From assembly GCA_963662175.1 (NCBI GenBank), contig OY759216.1:39387087-39451086 (forward strand): a stretch of 64,000 nucleotides of DNA, written 5' to 3'. This document shows, in pieces, positions 21,640 through 31,499 of the stretch. This DNA is from Aradus depressus. Taxonomy: Eukaryota > Arthropoda > Insecta > Hemiptera > Aradidae. The notes under the pieces are model-generated. The model did no database searches, had not been told where the DNA came from, and was given only the letters and a program-made list of their open reading frames with translations. Each line of letters opens with the position of its first letter. Position 1 is the first letter of the stretch. The translations under genes were made by a program, and so were the position numbers.

Positions 21640-22040
21640 ACCTACATTTCAAGATGGTTTTTGGTATATATCTCAAAACCGGACGATTTGCGAAACATCC
21701 TATTTTATATAAAATATATATTTCAACGTTCTCTACAACTATTACTTGGAAAATATTTTTGATTAGGACATAAATATCTGCGGTAGCTACTCAGGACCGG
21801 AGGAAAGTGGCTCAATTTTGGGCTGATTTCGGTCAAAATCTAATCAGATCTAAGTTAGCACATGTGACTCCTTCATTCCAAATTTAAAGTTCATAGCTAC
21901 AATCGTTTTTGCGGGAGAGAGCTCACAACATTATCGCGAAAATGGTCTAAACGTATTCAGGGGACCTTGAAACGTGAAAATCGATCTCGGATTTTCGCAC
22001 GATTACAATACTTTCTTATATTATAAGTATGAGAAAGTAA
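21640..22040 (+). mobile_element. Family 2 repeat with terminal hairpin
   Basis: It contains AAAATATATATTTCAACGTT, TGATTAGGACATAAATATCT, AATGGTCTAAACGTATTCAG and GGGGACCTTGAAACGTGAAA. It ends in ACTTTCTTATATTATAAGTA then TGAGAAAGT, a hairpin of the same design as the family 1 tail but different in sequence. Confidence 0.6.
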
Positions 22041-22048
22041 AAAAAGAT

Positions 22049-22729
22049 AATATAAGGTCACTATGAAGGAGTCTACATGCGGATTCACATCACTATAGGC
22101 CCCAAAAAGAAGTAGTGTTATGCACCCTGGTCCATCGGGCTATGAAGATTTGTGAGAAGGAATACCTGCAGGCGGAGTTGACACACATCAACAATGTCTT
22201 CAAGAAAAATGGTTACAGCCAGGCTGTCATAAATAAGGCTATGTCCCATGCCTTGGCGCCGTCAGAAAGGGAAAATAAGGAGAATGAAGAAGCTGAGCCT
22301 AATAAAGTGGTTATACCGTTCGTACAAGGCGTCACGGACAGAATCCAGCGGATTTTAAGAAAATATAAAATCAGGACCATCTTCAAACCACTGAAAAAAG
22401 TGTCGGAGATGTTGGGCTCCACAAAAGACCGGCTTTGGCCGGAAAATGGGGGTGTGTATGAGCTGCCTAGCGATTGCGGTCACAGTTACGTGGGACAATC
22501 AGGAAGAAAGGTCTCTACGCGATTGGCAGAACACCTGATGGATGTTAAACACAACCGGACACAAAAATCAGCCGTGGCCAAGCACGCCAGTGAATGTGGA
22601 CATCAGATCTTGTTTGACCAAGCGAGGATCCTGGCAGTGGAATCAAACTGGGAAAGTAGACTCCTCCGTGAAAGCATTGAAATTGTAAAGAAAAACGAAA
22701 AATTTCAATAAAGAGGATGCTTGGGCCAT
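22049..22729 (+). mobile_element. PLE (lineage A) fragment, second copy in opposite orientation
   Basis: GGTCACTATGAAGGAGTCTA through AAAGAGGATGCTTGGG is nearly identical to the inner part of the 20.25-21.21 kb copy. It keeps only the last few bases of the inverted terminal repeat at its 5' side and stops abruptly at 22729, 14-15 bp after the coding stop. The two copies lie about 1 kb apart, head to head. Confidence 0.8.
22067..22711 (+). pseudogene. Penelope-like C-terminal fragment with GIY-YIG endonuclease (copy 2)
   Basis: The same protein segment as on the minus strand at 20.5-21.1 kb. An in-frame TGA lies at 22064-22066, and the frame then runs through LHADSHHYRPQKEVVLCTLV, a linker typical of PLEs, to the GIY-YIG domain (GGVYELPSDCGHSYVGQSGR). 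The cysteine in 'CDCG' of copy 1 is serine here. The frame ends at KFQ-stop through the same one-base shift. No reverse transcriptase motifs remain. There is no plausible ATG or promoter; the frame is an inherited fragment, not a gene. Confidence 0.85.
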
Positions 22730-22734
22730 AATAT

Positions 22735-22948
22735 GACTTTCTTATATCAACCACTTTTTTACAGACCACTTTCCTTCACCTTTCTCCCACTCATACTCAT
22801 TTCAGGCTGTCATTACTGAGTATAAGAAAGTCACGTCCAGAATTTTACCACGTTAGTTTCATATTCCCAGAAATGCCAGTATGAAATTCTGAATAGGGAG
22901 AGGAGGAGTGAGAGTGGTTTGAAAAAATAGGGTTGGTATAAGAAAGTC
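22735..22948. mobile_element. Hairpin MITE, complete copy (214 bp)
   Basis: The ends are GACTTTCTTATATCAACCAC and, inverted, GACTTTCTTATACCAACC. Internally, two inverted halves meet near GTATAAGAAAGTCACGTCCA (about 22820-22840), and each carries a 'TTTCATACTGGCATT..' type block, so the whole folds on itself. It lies six bases after the truncation point of the PLE copy. No coding capacity. Confidence 0.8.
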
Positions 22949-23049
22949 CTGTTATTACCACATCACATACATTTCATATCACATATTTTGAGTCATATCA
23001 CCTTTTAACTTTGCGCAGTTTCATTCATACAGCTTCTGTAGGTTTCAAT

Positions 23050-23085
23050 GAACCAGGGTGAGGGGGGGGGGGGGGGGGGGGGGGT
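23050..23085. repeat. Long G run
   Basis: AACCAGGGTGA is followed by more than 20 consecutive G. Such runs can form quadruplexes and are often mis-assembled, so the length should be taken with care. Confidence 0.8.
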
Positions 23086-23413
23086 GTTGGACTTCAAATA
23101 CTCGTTAATAGGGTTTCCTACACGGTCTTTCATGGAACCCTAAAAGACCAGTTGAAAGGAACAAATTCAATAGAAACCTTAAATAAAACCCCCAAAACTT
23201 ACCTAAACTAGGACCGACACAAGGCACCAGTAAATTCGCCAGTTTGGGACATTGAGGAAGTTTATTGAAACCAGTATTATATATTTTTTTATATAAAAAT
23301 ATTGAAATTCATTTTTATAAATTGAATTTCAGTTTAAAAATATTATAAAGAAATGTCATTTCGTCACGTATGGAAGGGTTCCGTAGTTAAGATTCTGATA
23401 AGAAGATAAGAAG

Positions 23414-23756
23414 AGGTTAGGTTAGGTTTTATGACTCACGCCCGGGCTTTAACTACGAGGTCATATCGCCTACTACCAGAGCGCTCTTTCGTCACTCTGG
23501 TGGACATGAGCCCGACTCTACTCTAGGAGTCCTAAATTTTGCCTACCCTAAATTTTTATTCACCTAGGGCAGGGGTCTTTAACGAGTACCTGACATCGTA
23601 CAGGCTCGGGACCATCGCTTAACGTCCCATCCGAAGGACAGCTTGCTTAAGTTTATTTTACCTCACAGATAAAATAAACTAAGTGCCTCGGTCGGATTTT
23701 GAACCCACATTCTAGAAGGCAAGCACGCATACCACTGAGCTACCGGCGCCCTCACA
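23414..23756 (-). mobile_element. tRNA-derived SINE, complete copy
   Basis: It reads inverted from a GGTTAGGTTAGG tail through GACTCACGCCCGGGCTTTAA and the full body to GAGCTACCGGCGCCCTC. The anticodon-arm region is shortened (ACATTCTAGAAGGC). The TTAGG-type tail is unambiguous here. Confidence 0.88.
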
Positions 23757-23879
23757 GTTTGGAAGATATGACTTCACTGATCTTACAGAAATAGAACTCG
23801 AGAAACCAAACACTGTCTGGTTTTTTCTAACTCTAATAACTAATCACATAACTGAAAATATGTGATGTCGCCATTACAG

Positions 23880-23970
23880 GACTTTCTTATACTAACCACC
23901 CTTACAGATGACTCACTCTCCATCTTCTCAAAATTATTTCATACTGGCATTACTAGGTATAAGAATGTTC
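23880..23970. mobile_element. Hairpin MITE, half unit
   Basis: GGACTTTCTTATACTAACCACC to GGCATTACTAGGTATAAGAA is one half of the 22.7-kb MITE. The other half is missing. Confidence 0.6.
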
Positions 23971-24607
23971 AATCTCAAGATAACGCTGTACAATGAGACA
24001 AAATAAAATCTTGATGAAATCTTCAAATAGTATATTCGTATAAAAACATGAAAAACACAATTGAGCAATATGCGCATTTTATGAATGGATAAATAAGTAT
24101 AGAATTTATTGCTGTTTTACATTTTATTATTTATGAATCTGAATTATATTATTCACCCCTGAAATTAACCCCTGAATCAAAATTCAAGTTTTATACTTTA
24201 CGTCTATAATTGGGCCACCACACTCTATCTCTGTGCTAAATTTCAAATTTTTACGTCGAATAGTTTCAAAGAAAATCGCTTGTGACAGACGTAAGGACGG
24301 ACACCGAAGTGTGATTCCATGTGTTCCATTTGCACGGAACACCAAATAGACAAATAATTACATTTAAAAATTGTCAGTCTCTAAACAGAAGGAAGACGGA
24401 CAGAGAACAGACTTCCTAATAGGAGTCCGTTTTCTTGGATTTCAATAATAAAGGAGTGATAGAATATCTTACAGTTAATATTCAGAGACAAACAGGAGAA
24501 TAGACGATAGAAAATTGGAAGTTCGAATGACCAGGAACAGTCTGGAAAGTTGTGGACTTGGACCCTGAACCACATTTATATTAACTAAATATAACTGCAA
24601 ATTAAAG

Positions 24608-24886
24608 ATTAGTTTAGGTATTATGACTCATGCCCGGGCTTTAACTACGAGGTCATATCGCCTACTACCAGAGCGCTCTTTCGTCACTCTGGTGGACATG
24701 AGCCCGACTCTACTGTGGGAGTCCTAAATTGTGCCTACCCTAAATTTTTATTCACCTAGGACAGAGGTCTTTAATGAGTACCATCCCAGATAACATAAAC
24801 TAAGGGCCTCGGTCGGGTTTCGAACCCACGTTCTTGATCTCAGCAGAGAAGCATGCATACCACTGAGCTACCGGCGCCCTCGCAAA
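24608..24886 (-). mobile_element. tRNA-derived SINE with internal deletion
   Basis: The tail and 3' half are well kept (ATGACTCATGCCCGGGCTTT). The GCACGCCGTCC/TTAAGC block is deleted between 24780 and 24785. The head GAGCTACCGGCGCCCTC is intact. Confidence 0.82.
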
Positions 24887-25074
24887 CTAAAGATAAGTTA
24901 AGCTTAGGGTTTATTATGTTTATTTAATTCATAACAAAATGGAGACAAAACCTGGGTCGTCTCAAGCGTATTAAGATTGTGATAGAGGAACTTGAAAGAC
25001 TCTATGAAGGCTTTTTAAAAAGTCGTTGTTGAATCACAAATTAATCCACTAAGTTTTTGCTCTAATTTGCACTA

Positions 25075-25330
25075 ATCGACTGTTTTTATCAAGGATTAAC
25101 ACAAAAACGCTATTAACTGACGTTGTATTGACACAAAATTTTATATGTAAATTCAAAACCCCATAAGGACTACACTTATTAATTTTCATCAGATACAGCC
25201 GAAGAAGAGGGAGGATCAGATGGGCTCTATACAATAATCCCAATAACTGAAATTTCGATGGAAACTCAACATAGAATTTCTGAACGATCAGTTGAGTAGG
25301 TACGAGTATGTAATGAGTTGCCAGCGCTCT
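25075..25330 (-). mobile_element. Family 1 core and tail remnants
   Basis: AACGCTATTAACTGACGTTG, CCCCATAAGGACTACACTTA and CAGCCGAAGAAGAGGGAGG mark a reverse-oriented core unit. It is followed directly by a forward-type tail piece (GAAATTTCGATGGAAACTCA, GAATTTCTGAACGATCAG), so a rearrangement lies at about 25245. Confidence 0.55.
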
Positions 25331-25784
25331 TACAGATGAGAAGACTCAAATTTCCCTGCTTCTTTGACCCTATAGTCAATGTATCACATGAGACCGATCT
25401 TATTGCCAACAGAGAAAGAAATGGCTGACAATTTGAACCTGATTTTGGAGAACATATCTTATCTATGCTACCATTTTCCCGTTGTCCGACCTTTTGAAAC
25501 GCATAATTTTAAATTAATATAGGTCAAAAGTCCTTAATCACAAGTGAAAGTTGGCAGATTTCATTTTAATATTTTAAGGCCCAATCCTTCTTCAACCAGG
25601 AGGAACTCATATAGAAAGCTATTACTTTTATTTTATTAGGAGAGTTATAATACATTAAATATTCCAATTATTAGTCAACTATTATTAATAGTTATTTTTT
25701 AAAATTAATTTTATTGCTGTATTTTTCATGATTTTTTTATTGTTATTACTTTTTGACTTTCTTAGTCCTATACTACTTAGTCAC

Positions 25785-25895
25785 CACTCGATAACGGCGG
25801 GAATCGATTTTACTTCGAGTTATCAAAATGTAACTTATCGAGTTCCTAAATATTTTTTTCGAGTTATCGAGTTTTTTTCATAAAAATAACAAATA
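25785..25895. mobile_element. pogo-like MITE fragment
   Basis: Repeated TCGAGTTATC / ACTCGATAAC motifs on both strands resemble the interior of the MITE at 10.4-11.0 kb. Terminal CAGTAGAACC ends are absent. Confidence 0.35.
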
Positions 25896-26404
25896 CTTTG
25901 TTTTTATTTAAATTAAAATTTTGTTCATACTATTTACGTATGTACATATTAATTCTGTTTTACCTGGAATGTTTATCTATGGGTTGTTATTTTCAATGAG
26001 ATGTCCCAACGAGTGTAACGCCTTAACACTTCATGTTCTACTCCGTCTGTCTGCCAACCAATTCAAAACTATCCTATTGAAACAAAAAATACAAGCTTCT
26101 TTCATGAGTGCGTTTTAGATGGGATTGCCTGAAAACCTGTTTAGTTTGGTAAGAGCAAAGCAAATCCACTTCACTTTAAATTAAATCTTAAAATAATTAC
26201 CATTTTGCAATACATGAAGGATTGACGAAAGGTAGTTAAGATGTCGAGGAAAGAAATAATTTATTTTCGAGTTTTTAGATGTGAAGAAGCAAAAAAAAAC
26301 TGAAATACATCACAGTTAATGGACTTTATTGCATTTGTGTTTATCTGATATCCAGACTGTGTAAAAAAAGTAATTGCTGTGATATTTGTTCCTTCTTCAC
26401 CAGG

Positions 26405-26598
26405 CTAGTCTATCTCAGCCGTTATCCGCTCCTCCATACCCAGCGCAGAGATGTCAAGTCTGCTACTATGGTCGGGTATTACCAGAAGAAGATGTCCCTG
26501 AAAGCTCCCTGTTTGTTACGATCCTCCCACTCCTGGGTTTCTCTATACTTGACCGGATAGTTCAGGACACCCATAGATCAGGACAGGCATTATCCTGA
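26405..26598 (+). other. Possible host exon, weakly supported
   Basis: A pyrimidine tract (TTTGTTCCTTCTTCACCAG) ending at 26404 is a good acceptor, and the following 190 bases are less AT-rich than the surroundings. Two frames stay open: ASLSQPLSAPPYPAQRCQVC onward, and one base later LVYLSRYPLLHTQRRDVKSA. Neither shows a known domain, and no convincing donor was found. A SINE fragment (GGCCGGGCATGAGTTA) follows at 26640. This could equally be a piece of an unrecognised repeat. Confidence 0.2.
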
Positions 26599-27289
26599 GG
26601 TTTTTCGTACGTTTTGGAGTATGAAAAACTCTTTTAAAGGCCGGGCATGAGTTACAGTAACTAAATACTTATAATATAGTTATAACCAAGCATAAATACT
26701 TAATTTAATCCATAGAAGATTTGGAAACGGCGGTGGCCCCACATAAAGTACAACCATCTATAAAGACAACCACTGCTGTGAGTGCAGCGCTGTTAGCGGT
26801 AATTGCTCAAAACTTTCACATTGGAAAATAACCTCAATTTTCTCTCCCCGGTTTAATGTTGATTTAGACCGTTTTAAAAAACTTCTCGTGCTTGTTAACT
26901 AGGTTTTACAAGAAAATATTGGAAATGGATTTCTACATTTTTTTCTGTTGTTCGGTTTTGAAACTAAACGATTCATTCATTATTTGCCCTAAGATAATAA
27001 CAACCAGTGAAAAGAGAATAAGAGGGGGTAGGTAGGACGGGTTGGTCAATCAATATGGATGGGCCTAAATTGCATCGTTTGTTTCTACCCGTGCTAAATC
27101 CTATCCTCACAGTCTGCGGACAAATCCATACTTTGATTGTACAATGGTTAGAGTCGCTGCCTGCTGACCTAGGGGGGGAGGGCGGGGGAATTCTCATAAT
27201 TAACACTTTTCTCCTTTGCTAATCAACCTAGTATAATACACTAATTTTCTAGTGAACATGGACGCTACACAATTAAATAAAAATTTGTA

Positions 27290-27480
27290 TAAATAGAACC
27301 CGCATCTAAATTAGCACAGACATCTTCAATTCAAATCTTAAGTTCTGTTGTGCTATAATAGTTTCCGAGTTAGAGCACTTATAAAGTTCCGATCGCAGAC
27401 AAAAATCCTTGTGAAAAAGGTCAAAACTTATTCAGAGGACTTTGAAACGTGAAAAGTTATAAGAAAGTAGTTAAAAATCT
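27290..27480 (+). mobile_element. Family 2 repeat, 3' part
   Basis: GTGAAAAAGGTCAAAACTTA, TTCAGAGGACTTTGAAACGT and GTTATAAGAAAGTAG match the 3' end of the copies at 22.0 and 55.5 kb. Confidence 0.55.
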
Positions 27481-27594
27481 TCTATTCCATTTGAGTCTGT
27501 TGTCAGTCGATGCCAGTTCCCTGAGAATGGAAGAAGGGTCCTCCCACCCCGGAGATCCGCCCGTGATCTACTGCCCCAGCTGATAAAGACTCAC

Positions 27595-27678
27595 GTACAA
27601 CCTGAGGAATGGTCTGCCTCCAGGCAGTCTTGGTTGTGGGGGAGGGGAATATTCCCCAGAACAGCTCTTGTATCTGCA
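27595..27678 (-). other. Possible host exon in a GC-richer block
   Basis: On the minus strand, TTTGGTTCTCTTGTAG is a good acceptor and TTGTAC|GTGAGT a near-ideal donor, enclosing 84 bases. All three frames are open across it, which weakens the case. In phase 0 it would read CRYKSCSGEYSPPP onward, compatible in phase with the candidate at 28.6 kb and the ankyrin exon at 1.8 kb. The whole block 27480-27780 has long open frames on both strands, so an old repeat is an alternative. Confidence 0.2.
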
Positions 27679-27837
27679 CTACAAGAGAACCAAATGAAAA
27701 TGAGAGCCCACTGGAGAGGAGGACCTCTGGGGGCAGCGTGAAAAGATGTGGTTAGGTGCTTCGAAGGTCATAGAAACTTTCGTGAATCGTGAATCACATC
27801 GTGTTTCTTCCTGTCAAAATTGTTTTCCTGTATTTTT

Positions 27838-28120
27838 AACCCCCGACGCAAAATGTGTGTTATAAGTTTGAAGCCTTTGTCTGTGTGTGTGTGTGTGTTT
27901 GTGGCATCGTAGCTCCTAGACGGCTAAACCGATTTCAAAGCGGTTTTTTTCTTTTAAAAGCTGATATTTACGAGATGGTTCTTAGCCATGTTTCGTGGAA
28001 ATAGGATGTATGCAGATCTTAAGGCATCAGAGCCTACGTAGGGATCTCGGCCTCTATTGCAGTTAGAGACTTGGAGTTTGAGGTCAAATGTTTATAAGGC
28101 CAAGCCCCTCCCCCCAAGCC
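27838..28120 (+). repeat. Interspersed repeat of a type common in arthropods
   Basis: AACCCCCGACGCAAAATGTG, then GTTATAAGTTTGAAG, a GT microsatellite, GTGGCATCGTAGCTCCTAGA and CGGCTAAACCGATTTCAAAG, GTTCTTAGCCATGTTTCGTG. From memory, sequences of this layout recur in many arthropod genomes; no search was possible. No coding frame. Confidence 0.5.
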
Positions 28121-28596
28121 CCCCAAAAAACCCTCCACATCAAGCTTTTAGTAAAAAAAAAATTGAACAAAAAATAAGTAAATTGACTTCTATTCAAAAG
28201 ACCAGGTTTTTTTAAAAAAATTATTTAAATAAATAAAGTCAGGATTTTTGCGGGGGTGTGTCGTCGTCGTCCGCCCCCAAATTTTATTGTGTCGGGGTTT
28301 TTTTTAATTTAACTTTTTTTTTTTTAAATTTGTAGTTGCATTTTGATACAGTTGTTTAGAAATGACAAATGTTTTCTGAAATTGACACATATGCGAGGTC
28401 TGACCTTTGCTAATCATTAAATTCTCTCTGCGGAGTGTATTTAAATAGATCAATATATCATTTGTACCTAAGTGAAATCGGTCCAAAACAAGATGCATGC
28501 GAGTTGCTGCCATTTATAGATGTGGGCTTTGAGAACTGTACAGCTATATATCACTTAAGAGATGTCGAGATAAATGTTGTATCCATCAATAGCTAC

Positions 28597-28744
28597 ATGG
28601 AAGGAGAGGTCAGTGTGGATGACAGATGAGGGACTGGGCAAGAGGTCTCCTTCCTCAGGGGGGCGGTCAAGGGGAAGAAGACCTTGAGGGGAATCAACAG
28701 ACTCCTGCGTCTTGGGGCAATCAGGCCAACAGGTCTCAGAGATT
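28597..28744 (-). other. Possible host exon
   Basis: The minus strand has an acceptor-like TACATGCCAG at 28745 and a donor-like CCAT|GTAGCT at 28595, enclosing 148 bases of higher GC content. One frame reads ISETCWPDCPKTQESVDSPQ onward, rich in proline, serine and acidic residues like a disordered linker, and ends in phase 0. A second frame is also open. No domain is recognised, and the donor is weak. Confidence 0.25.
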
Positions 28745-28909
28745 CTGGCATGTATTTTGAAAGGGCAGATCGAAATTGCACTGATGGTTCCCATTGATGA
28801 TGGACAGAATCGAGAACTTCGGAATTCGAGTACTTTTAAGAAGTGAGTAGTCGGTATTCGATATTTCAGTAGATGGCAGCTTCCGAGTCGATACCCTTCT
28901 CCAATTGTG

Positions 28910-28921
28910 AGTAATGATCAA
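28910..28921. repeat. Target-site duplication, left copy (12 bp)
   Basis: AGTAATGATCAA is repeated exactly at 30969-30980, just outside the inverted PLE dimer. It marks a single integration event for the whole inverted unit. Confidence 0.85.
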
Positions 28922-29040
28922 TAACTTCTAAGTTGAGAAACGCGGACATATTGTGGAAACTTGTAATAAATAAATAAAACAAACTTATTTTTGAAATATT
29001 GTCTATTCCACTAAAGATATATATACATATATAACTACCG

Positions 29041-29064
29041 GTTTCGGCTTTATACCATCGTCAG
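29041..29064 (-). ncRNA. Hammerhead-like motif in PLE terminal region (left arm)
   Basis: This is the mirror of the right-arm motif: CTGACGA, a short GG...GCC stem, then GAAAC. The stem is short and one unpaired base follows CTGACGA, so self-cleavage is uncertain. Confidence 0.4.
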
Positions 29065-29396
29065 GTCTAGTTATGAACTAAGTCAGTTTGCAGAGAGCGA
29101 CCCTTCAAATACATCTCAGGTCAAAGGGGGCTATTAGAACTTGGGAGTCCCCCGGCTGTACCGTTAGCTAACTCATGAAATATTTCTTAACAAAACCTAG
29201 TTCTAAATTTACATAAAACAATGTCACTAGACTAATACGGGAAAAATAACAAATAAATAAGTACAAATACAAGTAAATAATAAAAAATAGAAATAAAATT
29301 AATAACAATGTTAAGATTTAGATAACTTGAAACATATATGTGGAACCAAATATTAATAACAGATAATACAAACATATATGTGGAAACAGAACTGGT

Positions 29397-29962
29397 TTAG
29401 GGTGTTAACAAAGGGGAATAGTTGAAATAAATTTGGTCATTCATACAAATGTTCCTTTTGTTAGCTTTATTTATTTCTAATTGTTCTAAGCTATTAAGTA
29501 GCCTGCTTTTTGGGCAATAATGGAGATATTTGATGCCTGTAGATGGGTCGAAAGTGTGGCTATTGTCAATTATGTGGGTCGCGAATGTAGAACGGTTTCC
29601 TCGGTTCTTTATTTCGGCCGTGTGTTCTTTAATTCTTTCCTTAAAACGACGTCCTGTCTGTCCAATGTATAATTGACTGCACGTCGCACACTCTAGACTA
29701 TAAACTCCGCTTCTATTTTCAATATCTGTTCTGTCCCTACCTCTCTCTAGGCACTGGCTTATGGGATTGATAGTTTTAAACCCGATATTGAAACCTTCTT
29801 TTTTCAACTCTTTACCTATTTTTTCTGAAATTTTTCCGTGGTAAGTTAAGCTGACCCATTTATTATAAACTTTATTTTGTGTTTCTAATTTGGTCAGTTT
29901 GTTCCTAAAATTATGATTTTTGACCTTCTTTTCAATTTTATTTATTGTTTTTTGTGGGTAGC
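29397..29962 (-). pseudogene. PLE lineage B C-terminal fragment with GIY-YIG domain (left arm)
   Basis: The frame reads from near the palindrome centre: YPQKTINKIEKKVKNHN, then FNIGFKTINPISQCLERG, then the GIY-YIG core SGVYSLECATCSQLYIGQTG, RRFKERIKEHTAEIKN, ATHIIDNSHTFD and LNSLEQLEINKANKRNI, to a normal-looking stop after NYSPLLTP. GIY (as GVY), YIG, the Arg of TGRRF and the late Glu of LEQLEI are all present, so the nuclease fold appears intact. The reverse transcriptase is absent. The apparent ATG and first ~17 residues lie across the centre, in the antisense of the other arm, and are not part of the original protein. Confidence 0.88.
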
Positions 29963-29973
29963 CAAAAACAATA

Positions 29974-30539
29974 GCTACCCACAAAAAACAATAAATAAAA
30001 TTGAAAAGAAGGTCAAAAATCATAATTTTAGGAACAAACTGACCAAATTAGAAACACAAAATAAAGTTTATAATAAATGGGTCAGCTTAACTTACCACGG
30101 AAAAATTTCAGAAAAAATAGGTAAAGAGTTGAAAAAAGAAGGTTTCAATATCGGGTTTAAAACTATCAATCCCATAAGCCAGTGCCTAGAGAGAGGTAGG
30201 GACAGAACAGATATTGAAAATAGAAGCGGAGTTTATAGTCTAGAGTGTGCGACGTGCAGTCAATTATACATTGGACAGACAGGACGTCGTTTTAAGGAAA
30301 GAATTAAAGAACACACGGCCGAAATAAAGAACCGAGGAAACCGTTCTACATTCACGACCCACATAATTGACAATAGCCACACTTTCGACCCATCTACAGG
30401 CATCAAATATCTCCATTATTGCCCAAAAAGCAGGCTACTTAATAGCTTAGAACAATTAGAAATAAATAAAGCTAACAAAAGGAACATTTGTATGAATGAC
30501 CAAATTTATTTCAACTATTCCCCTTTGTTAACACCCTAA
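29974..30539 (+). pseudogene. PLE lineage B C-terminal fragment with GIY-YIG domain (right arm)
   Basis: The inverted twin of the left-arm frame. The only residue difference noticed is ATHIIDN (left) versus TTHIIDN (right), from a single base. All GIY-YIG landmarks are present. It shares little sequence with the lineage A fragments at 20-22.7 kb beyond the domain motifs, so two PLE lineages have been active. The N-terminal residues before YPQK come from the spacer and the opposite arm. Confidence 0.88.
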
Positions 30540-30871
30540 ACCAGTTCTGTTTCCACATATATGTTTGTATTATCTGTTATTAATATTTGGTTCCACATAT
30601 ATGTTTCAAGTTATCTAAATCTTAACATTGTTATTAATTTTATTTCTATTTTTTATTATTTACTTGTATTTGTACTTATTTATTTGTTATTTTTCCCGTA
30701 TTAGTCTAGTGACATTGTTTTATGTAAATTTAGAACTAGGTTTTGTTAAGAAATATTTCATGAGTTAGCTAACGGTACAGCCGGGGGACTCCCAAGTTCT
30801 AATAGCCCCCTTTGACCTGAGATGTATTTGAAGGGTCGCTCTCTGCAAACTGACTTAGTTCATAACTAGAC

Positions 30872-30895
30872 CTGACGATGGTATAAAGCCGAAAC
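30872..30895 (+). ncRNA. Hammerhead-like motif in PLE terminal region (right arm)
   Basis: CTGACGA-T-GG..GCC-GAAAC, followed by CGGTAG. Hammerhead ribozymes are known in PLE terminal repeats, and the CTGANGA...GAAA core is the conserved part. The short stem II leaves activity uncertain. Confidence 0.4.
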
Positions 30896-30968
30896 CGGTA
30901 GTTATATATGTATATATATCTTTAGTGGAATAGACAATATTTCAAAAATAAGTTTGTTTTATTTATTT

Positions 30969-30980
30969 AGTAATGATCAA
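30969..30980. repeat. Target-site duplication, right copy (12 bp)
   Basis: An exact copy of AGTAATGATCAA at 28910-28921. Confidence 0.85.
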
Positions 30981-31089
30981 CATATAACAGGACTGACTAA
31001 CGATGTAATATGAAGGGAGGAATCAAGCTTTTAGTCGACAAATCTAAAGAATTTGTTTCATCCACTCCTCCAGAACGCTAATTTGTTGA

Positions 31090-31275
31090 AATGTGGGTTT
31101 CTCGGTACAGAAGGCAGTATAACATGGTTCTGGGGATGACCCCTGGGTGCTGTAACACGGCCCACCTGCGACCATTCTCGTCGCAACGCAGCCGAAACAT
31201 AGATGCCCTGATCCCGAGCTCTCTCGGGAAACGCGGTGTGGTCCCACAGGGGTCAGGAACACCCGAAAAAAAAGG
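31090..31275 (-). other. GC-richer block with open frames, unassigned
   Basis: On the minus strand one frame reads SGVPDPCGTTPRFPRELGIR and continues FRLRCDENGRRWAVLQHPGV; other frames on both strands are also open. Composition differs from the AT-rich surroundings. It could be a host exon or part of an unrecognised element; no domain was recognised and splice sites are not convincing. Confidence 0.25.
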
Positions 31276-31376
31276 TAGATGGTTCTTCTTTGCTTGTTTT
31301 TATTTAAAATATTGTTAAATTGTTGTTGGACACTCTCATTTAAATTAAATACGGTTAAAGCTTTTTTTTTTTGTAT

Positions 31377-31497
31377 TTTATTTAGAAAGATGCAACTGTT
31401 GCTAGGGTGCAACAACCAGCATCTATGTTGGTAGGTATGGATATGTTGGCGTGAATGGCATGTGAGAGGAAGGCCACCCAGTGGTAGGTCCTCGGGA
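31377..31497 (-). mobile_element. Short retroposon (copy 1)
   Basis: Read on the minus strand it starts CCCGAGGACCTACCACTGGG and ends GTTGCATCTTTCTAAATAAA followed by an A-rich tail. The same ~110 bp with the same start point and an A-rich tail occurs at 35436. A fixed 5' end in two copies suggests a short SINE, although a LINE 3' end truncated twice at one point is possible. No clear target duplication here. Confidence 0.65.
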
Positions 31498-31499
31498 CG

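Larger units (their letters stand above)
28922..30968. mobile_element. Inverted PLE dimer (lineage B), about 2 kb palindrome
   Basis: Arms 28967-29962 and 29974-30969 are both 996 bp, inverted and near-identical (one substitution noticed, no indels), around an 11-bp spacer. The outer 45 bp on the left (28922-28966) have no counterpart on the right. Each arm holds a 5'-truncated PLE: the GIY-YIG coding end, an AT-rich 3' region and a hammerhead-like motif about 80 bp from the end. A 12-bp target duplication flanks the whole. The two units face outward from a common centre (tail-out). Confidence 0.92.

Noticed and set aside
29913..29973. ATG and first ~17 residues of the right-arm PLE frame
   Set aside because: This part reads through the palindrome centre in the antisense of the left arm; it is not part of the original PLE protein.
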